Assembly: GCA_005889285.1 (NCBI GenBank)
Contig: VBFF01000118.1
Coordinates: forward strand, 1 to 18,146
DNA: 18,146 nucleotides
Direction: 5' to 3'
From: Chloroflexota bacterium
GTDB taxonomy: Bacteria > Chloroflexota > Dormibacteria > CF-121
Shown: piece by piece, positions 12,645-18,146 of the stretch
How positions within the stretch are numbered: position 1 is the first letter of the stretch
Layout of the letters: each line of letters starts with the position of its first letter
The notes under the pieces: generated by a model
What the model was told of the DNA's origin: nothing
What the model saw: only the letters and a program-made list of their open reading frames with translations
Databases searched by the model: none
Made by a program: the position numbers and the translations under genes

Positions 12645-14066
12645 ATGCTGCTTGTCGAAGTCCGCCGCCTCGATATTGCCCCCAACACCGACCAGTTCTG
12701 GACCATCGTTTCCCGCATCAACGGCCCTGAGTTCATGGGCGTTCTCTACCGGGCGCGCGAGGCGATCTTCGACAGCGCCGGCATCAGTTTCACCATTGAC
12801 CTGCTGAACAAGTTCTTGCAGTTCGACGTCACCAAGAGCTGGTCGTCCGCCGACGAGGGCGAGCTCTTCATGGGACAGGCGCCGGTCGTCGGCTGGCTGC
12901 GCGTCCGCCGCCCCGGCTCCGCTACCTTGCGCGAGCTGCGCTCGGACGACGTCCATTTCATGGAGCTGGAGCACGCCTCCAAGCCCGCCTTCATCGAAGT
13001 CGGCGTGGCCTATCGCGCCGGGACCGAGAAGATCCGTACCGACTTCCTCAAGCGCGTCCGTACCGCGGCCCAGGAGGCCCTCGGCCAGGAAGTGGGCACG
13101 CCGTCGTCGTGGCCCGTGCTCGCTCCTGTCGGCAGCCACAATTTCGACGCGATCCGCAAATCCCGGCAGTCGATCAACGAGGTCAGCGCCGAAGAAAACC
13201 AGGCGATGGGCGCCTTCGCCGCTCCAGAGATTCGAGCCCTGATCCGCGACCTCGAGCGGGTCGGCACCCTGACCGTTTCCGACCTGCCCAAGGTGCTGGG
13301 CGAAGCCCAGGGGACCGCCGTCGCCGGCCGCCTCGGCGAGCTGCGCAGCCTCGGGCTGATCCAGTCGGAGTATGTGATCGTGTGCTCCCGCACCGGCAAT
13401 GCCGTGTTGCGCACCGACGATCCCAACAAGCTGCAGAAGATGGCGCCGGACTGGATGAAGTGCGCCTGCGGGCGCCCGCTGAACGAAGAGCGGGTCGACC
13501 AGGTGATCATGCCGACCGACCGCGCCACCGCCCTCAACGACAAAGGCCGCTGGATGACGACCCTGGCGACCGCCATCCTCCCCAAGCTCGGCATCAGCCG
13601 CGAGCAGGTGATCATCGACTCCAGCCCGGCGGGGACCGACATCGTGCTCGATTTGAGCGGTGACCTCGTCCTCGTGGTGCTCAAGGATCGCGAGTTCAAT
13701 CTGGCGGATGCCTACGCCTTCAACGCCAAGGTGTCCCGCATCAAGGCCGCCGAGGGCGTGATCGTCAGCAACGAGGGTCTCTCCGGCGACGCGAAGAAGC
13801 TCGTCCAGGAAGAGCTCGGTCCGCAGCGCGCGCGGATCACCGACCCCTTCCGCATCTCCTTTGTGGAAGGCGTCCAGGGCCTGGAGCACGAATTGGGCCG
13901 CGTCGTGGAGCGGCGCCGCCGGCAGTACTTCCTGCGGGCGCTCGGCGATCTGGCCACCATCCAGGGGCTCAACATTGGGCAACTGGCACTGGCCAAGGTC
14001 GAAGCGGGCGGCCGCGCCGGCAAGGATCTGGCCGTGACGCCCGAAGCCGTCGCCGCCGAAGCATAG
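12645..14066 (+). CDS. Unrecognised 473-aa protein with winged-helix and Mrr/PD-(D/E)XK-like regions
   Basis: I do not recognise a named family. The ATG at 12645 follows GAGGAG and gives 473 aa without signal peptide or membrane segments, so it should be cytoplasmic. Residues 1-190 are of unknown fold. Residues about 193-256 look like a winged helix (IRALIRDLERVGTLTVSDLP to GLIQSEYVIVC). C247, C273 and C275 (MKCACGRPLN) could bind metal. Residues about 305-392 have the strand-helix pattern of Mrr-type nucleases (GTDIVLDLSGDLVLVVLKD, then FNAKVSRIKAAEGVIVSNEG). D332/D336 and K347 sit where a nuclease has D and K, but the E/Q of the E-x-K motif is Val345. A basic helix (VVERRRRQYFLRALGDLA) follows. 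The gene is monocistronic, with its own strong promoter and 3' hairpin. DNA or RNA binding is a reasonable inference; cleavage is doubtful. Confidence 0.8.
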   Translation: MLLVEVRRLDIAPNTDQFWTIVSRINGPEFMGVLYRAREAIFDSAGISFTIDLLNKFLQFDVTKSWSSADEGELFMGQAPVVGWLRVRRPGSATLRELRSDDVHFMELEHASKPAFIEVGVAYRAGTEKIRTDFLKRVRTAAQEALGQEVGTPSSWPVLAPVGSHNFDAIRKSRQSINEVSAEENQAMGAFAAPEIRALIRDLERVGTLTVSDLPKVLGEAQGTAVAGRLGELRSLGLIQSEYVIVCSRTGNAVLRTDDPNKLQKMAPDWMKCACGRPLNEERVDQVIMPTDRATALNDKGRWMTTLATAILPKLGISREQVIIDSSPAGTDIVLDLSGDLVLVVLKDREFNLADAYAFNAKVSRIKAAEGVIVSNEGLSGDAKKLVQEELGPQRARITDPFRISFVEGVQGLEHELGRVVERRRRQYFLRALGDLATIQGLNIGQLALAKVEAGGRAGKDLAVTPEAVAAEA

Positions 14067-14078
14067 TTAGGCAGCGTC

Positions 14079-14114
14079 AAACGCGCCGTGGCGTCGTCCG
14101 GCCACGGCGCGTTT
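14079..14114 (+). terminator. Strong 3' hairpin, probable terminator
   Basis: A perfect 14-bp GC-rich stem (AAACGCGCCGTGGC, 14079-14092, with 14101-14114) has an 8-base loop and lies 13 bases after the stop of the 473-aa gene. It ends in TTT but the tail (ACATTG) is not a true U-run, so termination may be imperfect or rho-assisted. It may also protect the 3' end of the message. Confidence 0.7.
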
Positions 14115-14171
14115 ACATTGCTGTCCTAACTGAACTTCAGGTTCACGCGGGAATCGTGCAACGCGGGCGCG

Positions 14172-14177
14172 TACTGT
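14172..14177 (+). promoter_or_regulatory. Candidate leaderless -10 box for the redox cluster
   Basis: TACTGT ends 6 bases before the ATG at 14184, and no ribosome site is present. Transcription would start at or very near the start codon. This would be the first promoter of the sulfite-oxidase/ApbE cluster after the upstream terminator. Confidence 0.3.
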
Positions 14178-14183
14178 AGTTGT

Positions 14184-14375
14184 ATGCGTGTCGCTAGCCT
14201 GATCCTCGGCGTCATCGCGATCTTTGCCGGCGGGGTCTGGATCTTGCAGGGCTCGGGCGTGCTGCCCGGCAGCTTCATGACGGGCCAGCGGATGTGGCTG
14301 ATCATCGGCATCATAGTCGCCATCGTGGGATTGGGGCTGGCCTACAACGGGATCCGCCGGCCCGCCCGGCCGTAA
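14184..14375 (+). CDS. Small two-helix membrane protein
   Basis: The 63-aa product has two membrane helices, MRVASLILGVIAIFAGGVWI and MWLIIGIIVAIVGLGLAYNG, joined by a short loop with GSGVLPGSFMTGQ. It ends in a basic tail (IRRPARP), so both ends are probably cytoplasmic. Small proteins of this type with the conserved loop are common in GC-rich bacteria and have no known function. It is followed after four bases by the sulfite-oxidase-family gene, so it may be an accessory to that enzyme or simply the first gene of the operon. The ATG is chosen because the frame opens shortly before it and no alternative fits. Confidence 0.75.
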   Translation: MRVASLILGVIAIFAGGVWILQGSGVLPGSFMTGQRMWLIIGIIVAIVGLGLAYNGIRRPARP

Positions 14376-14379
14376 CCGC

Positions 14380-15807
14380 TTGACCCGTCAGCGCCCGCTG
14401 ATCGTCGGCTTGAGCGCCGGGACGCTGGCGCTCGGGGCCGACTACCTGGCCCACGCGCTGTTCGCGATCCCGCTGCTCCCCGAGCAGGCCGGCTACATCC
14501 TGCTCAAGGTGCTGCCGCTGTCGACGTTCGCCAATTTGCTGAAGGCGCTCGGCGTCCTGGCCCGGCCGCTGCTGCTCGTGGGCGCAACCGTGGTGATCAT
14601 CGCGCTCTACGGCGCGGCATCGGTGCTGATGGCCCGACTCTTCCCGCGTGCCTACGTCCTGGTTCTCACGGCGGCTACGGCGCTGGTCAGCGCCATCGTC
14701 GCGATCGTGGCCTTCTCGCCGAGTGATTCGATTGTGGGGGCGGTGGTCGAAGTCGTGCTGCTCGCCGGAATGGTTCCGTTGGTTGATCGGATGGCCCGCG
14801 GCCTCGCCGCCGAGGACCCGGTCAGCGAAGACCGCCGGATCTTGATGCGCAACATCTTTTATGGTGCGGTTGGCCTCGCCCTCCTCGGCATCGGCTACGT
14901 AAACGTCCGCCGCTTCGCCACGGCGCTGGCGATGAAGGAAGGGAGCCGCACGCCGACGGAGATCACGCCGGTCGGTGACTTCTACGTCGTTTCCAAGAAC
15001 ATCGGGGGCGACCCGGTCGTGGATGCCTCGAGCTGGCGTCTCAATCTGCCCGGAAGATCGCTCACCTACGACGAGCTGCTCGCACTGCCGTCCCATGAGC
15101 TGGAGCTGACGCTGGAGTGCATCAGCAACGAGATCGGCGGGACGTTGATCAGCAATGGCAGCTGGAAGGGGCCGCGGGTGAGCGATGTGCTGGCGCTCAC
15201 CTCGGCGCCGTCGAACGCAAGCTGGATGTTGATGGAAAGCGCCGACGGCTACACGGAAAGTTTTCAACTGCGCGATCTGACGCCAGACCACCTGCTCGCC
15301 ACCCATCTCAACGGCTCACCGCTGACCTCGATGCATGGCTTCCCCGCGCGCTTTATTTTTCCCGGCCGGTATGGCATGAAGCAGCCCAAGTGGGTGACCC
15401 GGATCGGCTTTTCCGCAAGCGACAAGCCCGGTTACTGGGAGAACAACGGCTGGGATGAGCGAGCCATCGTCAAGACGATGTCACGCATCGACCGGCCTTC
15501 GGACGGTGCCGCCTTGGCGGCGGGGTCGATTCAATTCGGCGGCATCGCGTTCGCGGGTTCGCGCCGGATCAGCGGCGTCGAGCTCAGTTGGGATGGTGGC
15601 CGCTCCTGGCAGCCCGCCAACTTGCAGGCCGAGTTCTCTCCTTACGCGTGGCGCTTCTGGCAGCTCAGCACCAACATCGCCGCCGGACATTACACCGTCA
15701 AAGTGCGGGCCCGCGACGGTGAGGGAACATTACAGCCCTCGCAGTCGGCGCCAACCCTGCCAAACGGGGCAGACGGCTACCACGCCATCACTCTCGATCT
15801 CGCCTAG
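14380..15807 (+). CDS. Membrane-anchored sulfite-oxidase-family molybdopterin oxidoreductase
   Basis: The 475-aa product starts with TTG four bases after the previous stop. Residues about 8-180 contain five or six membrane helices. Residues about 195-360 form the oxidoreductase molybdopterin-binding domain, with the molybdenum-ligand Cys247 in LTLECISNEIGG, the HGFPARFIFPGRYGMKQPKW stretch (319-338) and GYWENNGWDE. The C-terminal part (about 365-475) is an Ig-like dimerisation domain with GVELSWDGGRSWQPA. It is expected to act outside the membrane on sulfite or a similar S- or N-oxide substrate. Family members of this architecture are mostly uncharacterised, so the substrate is open. No dedicated cytochrome c gene is nearby, but a heme-b membrane protein lies four genes downstream. 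Confidence 0.92.
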   Translation: MTRQRPLIVGLSAGTLALGADYLAHALFAIPLLPEQAGYILLKVLPLSTFANLLKALGVLARPLLLVGATVVIIALYGAASVLMARLFPRAYVLVLTAATALVSAIVAIVAFSPSDSIVGAVVEVVLLAGMVPLVDRMARGLAAEDPVSEDRRILMRNIFYGAVGLALLGIGYVNVRRFATALAMKEGSRTPTEITPVGDFYVVSKNIGGDPVVDASSWRLNLPGRSLTYDELLALPSHELELTLECISNEIGGTLISNGSWKGPRVSDVLALTSAPSNASWMLMESADGYTESFQLRDLTPDHLLATHLNGSPLTSMHGFPARFIFPGRYGMKQPKWVTRIGFSASDKPGYWENNGWDERAIVKTMSRIDRPSDGAALAAGSIQFGGIAFAGSRRISGVELSWDGGRSWQPANLQAEFSPYAWRFWQLSTNIAAGHYTVKVRARDGEGTLQPSQSAPTLPNGADGYHAITLDLA

Positions 15808-15924
15808 CGGTCTCAGCGCCTTCTCAGGATGCCTTCAGTCGAAGGCCGCGGGCGCCCTTCTACCGTAAGGTTGAGGCCGCCGGATTCCATGAGCCGACCC
15901 GTTTTACCTGGTAGGGAGAGGAAT

Positions 15925-16098
15925 ATGTCCTCGAACGCGACGCTGAGGTGGGCGTCGGTGCTGGGCACGCTGTTGCTGGCCCTGCTCTCAGGTGGAGTCG
16001 TGGCCACGTCGCCCAAGCCTGCGCAGGCGCCTCTGCATCCGGCGGTGACCGTGCTGCCGAGCGACGCTACGGTCCACAGTGAAAGCCATGTCTCGTGA
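15925..16098 (+). CDS. Small exported peptide upstream of apbE
   Basis: A 57-aa ORF starts at ATG 15925 after a strong ribosome site (AGGGAGAGGA, about 15913-15922). It reads as a signal peptide or single membrane anchor (SNATLRWASVLGTLLLALLS, residues 3-22), a probable AXA-type cleavage site near KPAQA, and a mature piece of about 20 residues containing HPAVTVLPSDATVHSES. I do not recognise a family. Its stop overlaps the apbE start by 11 bases, so the genes are coupled. ApbE attaches FMN to a Thr in exported proteins with an SGAT-like motif; the SDAT here is only loosely similar, and the surrounding FMN-binding domain is absent. It may be an unusual substrate, a remnant, or an unrelated peptide. 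Confidence 0.6.
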   Translation: MSSNATLRWASVLGTLLLALLSGGVVATSPKPAQAPLHPAVTVLPSDATVHSESHVS

Positions 16099-16966
16099 AC
16101 TGACGACCCGCCATTTCGACGCGCTCGGCTCGACCTGCGAGCTCTTGAGTGTCGAGAGCGGGCCGGCGGCGCTCGAACGCTGCGAGCAACGGATTCGCGA
16201 TGCCGAGGCCCGTTTCACCCGCTTCCTTCCTGACAGTGAGCTGGCCGGACTGAACGCGAGCGACGGCCGCTACCTCCCGGTGAGCCCGGAAATGTTCGCC
16301 ATGCTGGAGGCGGCGCTCTGGGCTTTCGCGGAAAGCGATGGCCTCGTCAACGCGGCGGTCCTTCCCGCGCTGGCGGCGGCCGGATACGATCGCCCCTTCC
16401 GGCACGGCCTGACGGAGCCGTCGGTCCTTTACCCCATGCAACTGCCAGCGCTCCCGCAGGTACTCCTCCTGGATCGGGCCACGCGTTCGGCGGCCCTCGC
16501 TCCCGGTGCAGCACTCGACCTGGGTGGAATCGCGAAGGGCGCGCTGGCCGACCTTCTGATCGATGAGCTCGGTGAGAATGCTGTCTGCAATCTGGGCGGC
16601 GACCTCCGAGTCCGCGGCGCCGGTCCCGATGGCGACGGCTGGCACATCGGGCTCTGCGACGGCACGCTCGTCGCGCTTCGCGAGGGGGCCGTCTGCACCA
16701 GCGGAATCAGCAAGCGGCGCTGGGGCCACTCCATGCATCACCTGATCGACCCGCGCACCGGGATGCCGGCAAAGACCGACCTTGCGGAAGTCTCCGTGGT
16801 CACGGACAGTGCGTTGCGCGGCGAGGTCTATGCCAAGAGTGCCGTTCTCCTGGGCGCGGCCCTGGGGATTGCGTTTCTCGAAGCCCGCGGCGTGACGTAC
16901 GCCGCGGTTCCGGCGGAAGGGGCAGAGACCGGCGCCGGCCCGGCGGAGCTTCCGGCGGCGGCGTGA
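16088..16966 (+). CDS. apbE: FAD:protein FMN transferase (ApbE family)
   Basis: The 292-aa product has the ApbE motifs in order: an early FDALGSTCEL strand, RFTRFLPDSELAGLN, DLGGIAKGALADLL (144-157), NLGGDLRVRG (168-177), GISKRRWGHSMHHLIDPRTG (206-225) and EVSVVTDSALRGEVYAKSA (234-252). The last replaces the ADALATA metal/flavin motif with GEVYAKS, a variant I know from actinobacterial members. ApbE moves FMN from FAD onto a Thr or Ser of an exported partner. There is no signal peptide in this version, so it may act in the cytoplasm or be exported in another way. The ATG at 16088 is preferred to the GTG at 16079. It is coupled to the upstream 57-aa peptide gene and, by GTGA, to the downstream heme-protein gene. 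No standard FMN-binding-domain gene is in the window. Confidence 0.9.
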   Translation: MSRELTTRHFDALGSTCELLSVESGPAALERCEQRIRDAEARFTRFLPDSELAGLNASDGRYLPVSPEMFAMLEAALWAFAESDGLVNAAVLPALAAAGYDRPFRHGLTEPSVLYPMQLPALPQVLLLDRATRSAALAPGAALDLGGIAKGALADLLIDELGENAVCNLGGDLRVRGAGPDGDGWHIGLCDGTLVALREGAVCTSGISKRRWGHSMHHLIDPRTGMPAKTDLAEVSVVTDSALRGEVYAKSAVLLGAALGIAFLEARGVTYAAVPAEGAETGAGPAELPAAA

Positions 16967-17508
16967 CGCTTGACCAGCTGCTCTGGCTGACCTCGCGCGC
17001 CGCGGCGCTGACCGCCTTCTTCGTTCTCGCCGCGGCTCTTGTCACAGGCCAGGCGCTACGTAGCGCGATGTTCGAGGGAGCGATGCGCAATCGCGATCTG
17101 TCGAACCTGCACCGCTTTCTCACGGTTTGCTGGGTGCCGTTCGTCGGCCTGCATGTGCTGGCACTCACGCTCGACGCGGTGGCTCGAATCAGCCCGTTCG
17201 ACCTCGTCATCCCATTCCGTGTCGCCTATGCCTCGCTGGCGATCGGCCTCGGCACCATCGGATTCGACCTGCTGCTGATCGTCACCGTCACCAGCTACCT
17301 GCGTCGCCGTATCGACCCGCTCGCGTGGCGCTGGCTCCACCGGCTCTCCTATCCGATGTTCGGTGCGTTCGCGCTCCATGCCCTTCTGTCGGGGACCGAC
17401 TTCGCGCGCCCCCTCGTGCTCGCCCCGGCCGCCGGCGTGGTCGCCTTCATCGTCATCGTGACCCTGGCTCGGCTCGCCTTCGGGCGAATGGAAACGACCC
17501 AGCGATAG
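16963..17508 (+). CDS. Ferric-reductase-like transmembrane heme-b protein
   Basis: The 181-aa product has five or six membrane helices. Two His pairs have the spacing expected of bis-heme ligands: H50 and H64 (LHRFLTVCWVPFVGLHVL) and H126 and H139 (WLHRLSYPMFGAFALH). This fits the ferric-reductase-like/YedZ-MsrQ group, which carries electrons across the membrane through b hemes. There is no cytoplasmic FAD/NAD domain, so electrons must come from the quinone pool or another partner. The GTG start overlaps the apbE stop as GTGA. In related clusters such proteins pair with flavinylated FMN-binding proteins or with sulfite-oxidase-like enzymes (MsrP-MsrQ); both kinds of neighbour relationship are represented here, making an extracytoplasmic redox chain likely. 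Confidence 0.88.
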   Translation: MTLDQLLWLTSRAAALTAFFVLAAALVTGQALRSAMFEGAMRNRDLSNLHRFLTVCWVPFVGLHVLALTLDAVARISPFDLVIPFRVAYASLAIGLGTIGFDLLLIVTVTSYLRRRIDPLAWRWLHRLSYPMFGAFALHALLSGTDFARPLVLAPAAGVVAFIVIVTLARLAFGRMETTQR

Positions 17509-17595
17509 ACGCGCCGGCACCGTGGATGCCTGTAGGCTCAAACGAGATCGCCGACCGCGTTCGGCATGGAAGGCCAAGTCCAGGAGGATCCTGCG

Positions 17596-17931
17596 ATGCG
17601 CGTGATGGATGTCGTCAACGAGGCGAAGGGCGCCATGCGAGCGTCCGAAGTGTTTGGCACGCCCTACGAAAAGAATGGCGTCACGATCATTCCCGCGGCG
17701 AAAATCGCCGGAGGCGCCGGCGGTGGTGGTGACGAAGGGCAGCCCCAGGCTGGCGGAGTCGGCTTCGGCGTCTCCTCGCGGCCGGTTGGCGCCTTCGTCA
17801 TCAAAGGCAGCGATGTCAGCTGGCAGCCCGCGCTCGACCTCAACCGGATCATCCTGATGGGCCAGGTGGTCGCGATCGTGGCGCTCCTGACCGCCCGAGC
17901 GATCGTGAAGGCGGCGACGAAGCGCCGTTGA
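17596..17931 (+). CDS. GerW/YtfJ-family protein with C-terminal membrane helix
   Basis: The ATG at 17596 follows AGGAGG at 8-base spacing; an in-frame ATG at 17566 has no ribosome site. The 111-aa product matches the GerW (YtfJ) family: a short N-terminal helix, SEVFGTPYEKNGVTIIPAAK, a glycine-rich stretch (GGAGGGG), GVGFGVSSRPVGAFVIK, and a final membrane helix with a basic end (ILMGQVVAIVALLTARAIVK). In Bacillus and Streptomyces GerW is linked to spore germination, but family members occur widely in non-sporulating bacteria with unknown function. Its stop overlaps the ATG of the following cysteine-desulfurase-like gene (TGATG), so the two are co-translated. No sporulation gene is otherwise visible here. 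Confidence 0.85.
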   Translation: MRVMDVVNEAKGAMRASEVFGTPYEKNGVTIIPAAKIAGGAGGGGDEGQPQAGGVGFGVSSRPVGAFVIKGSDVSWQPALDLNRIILMGQVVAIVALLTARAIVKAATKRR

Positions 17932-18146
17932 TGGCCACCGCCATCGACGTCGACCTGCAATCCGTTCGCCGGCAGTTCCCCGCGCTCGCCCTCAAGGTCG
18001 ACGGTGACCCGGCCGTCTACTTCGACAATCCGGCCGGCACCCAGGTGTCCCAGCGCGTCATCGATCGCACAGCCGAATACTGTCGGACGATGAATGCCAA
18101 TCATGGCGGCGTCTTTACGACCAGCCAGCGGTCGGATGCGCTGATC
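17931..18146 (+). CDS. Cysteine-desulfurase-like class V aminotransferase (VC1184 type), N-terminal part
   Basis: The frame opened by the ATG at 17931 runs to the window edge as 72 codons, so most of the protein is missing. The visible part, including VRRQFPAL, VYFDNPAGTQVSQRVID and NANHGGVFTTSQRSD, is typical of the fold-type I PLP enzymes annotated as cysteine desulfurase-like, VC1184 family. Class V members use PLP to remove sulfur from cysteine or act on related substrates; the specific reaction of the VC1184 branch is not established. The PLP-lysine and active-site loop lie beyond the window. The start overlaps the GerW-like stop by one base (TGATG). Confidence 0.85.
   Translation, partial: MATAIDVDLQSVRRQFPALALKVDGDPAVYFDNPAGTQVSQRVIDRTAEYCRTMNANHGGVFTTSQRSDALI

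Noticed and set aside
12615..13982. Long minus-strand open frame (455 codons) antisense to the 473-aa gene
   Set aside because: Typical GC-rich mirror frame: low-information Ala/Gly/Asp/Val/Leu-rich translation with no motif, while the plus frame has promoter, ribosome site and structured domains.
14311..15306. Long minus-strand frame antisense to the molybdoenzyme gene
   Set aside because: The plus-strand frame has clear sulfite-oxidase motifs; the antisense product is Arg/Gln/Asp-rich and motif-free.
15831..15846. GCCTTC/GAAGGC hairpin after the molybdoenzyme gene as terminator
   Set aside because: Only 6 bp with a 4-base loop and no following U-run; downstream genes are in the same direction.
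1..18146. CRISPR array, insertion sequence, phage or defence island
   Set aside because: No spaced direct repeats, transposase or integrase motifs, or terminal inverted repeats were seen; the only tandem repeat is the coding DVEK repeat.

Overview
This is a GC-rich, gene-dense bacterial window with short intergenic gaps and many overlapping start/stop codons. It has no rRNA, tRNA, transposase, phage or CRISPR signal that I could find. The gene mix (CysRS/MshC-like ligase, LysM-CHAP hydrolase, DUF309, GerW-like protein, membrane-anchored sulfite-oxidase-like protein) and several possibly leaderless TANNNT promoters fit a soil member of Chloroflexota/Dormibacterota or a relative. That placement is inference, not a marker-gene result.

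Layout. (1) 1-2418, minus: a 2-oxoacid (pyruvate) dehydrogenase operon pdhA-pdhB-pdhC; pdhC runs off the left edge and pdhA carries a frame-breaking deletion near its 5' end. (2) 2532-3982, minus: a membrane-anchored trypsin-like pseudoprotease with an IPT/TIG domain, translationally coupled to a QueF-like reductase whose catalytic Cys position is Ala. (3) 4023-5222, plus: a short CysRS/MshC-like ligase, ending in a bidirectional terminator shared with a convergent gene for a secreted, Ala-rich, DVEK-repeat protein (5239-5775, minus). (4) 5841-7489, minus: a GAF histidine-kinase-like protein without the phosphoacceptor His, coupled to DUF309. A PHP-domain phosphoesterase (7496-8401) diverges from it. 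(5) 8398-9825, minus: a single-chain fusion of a hotdog thioesterase and an Asp-nucleophile alpha/beta hydrolase. (6) 10012-10971, plus: a secreted LysM-LysM-CHAP wall hydrolase, probably with a CTG start. It converges on an amidase (10961-12307) that is coupled to a tiny GatC/AtzG-like ORF (12294-12455). (7) 12645-14066, plus: an unrecognised 473-aa protein with an apparent winged helix and Mrr/PD-(D/E)XK-like region. It has the best promoter in the window, an 8-codon leader ORF and a strong 3' hairpin. (8) 14184-17508, plus: a redox cluster of small membrane protein, membrane-anchored sulfite-oxidase-family molybdoenzyme, 57-aa exported peptide, ApbE flavin transferase and ferric-reductase-like heme-b membrane protein. 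(9) 17596-end, plus: a GerW/YtfJ-like membrane protein coupled to a VC1184-type cysteine-desulfurase-like protein that runs off the right edge.

A recurrent feature is recognisable enzyme folds with altered catalytic residues: the protease triad, the QueF Cys, the kinase His, and possibly the nuclease-like motif of the 473-aa protein. Two candidates for something not previously described are the 473-aa protein with its leader peptide, and the exported peptide beside ApbE. Neither can be assigned a function from sequence alone.
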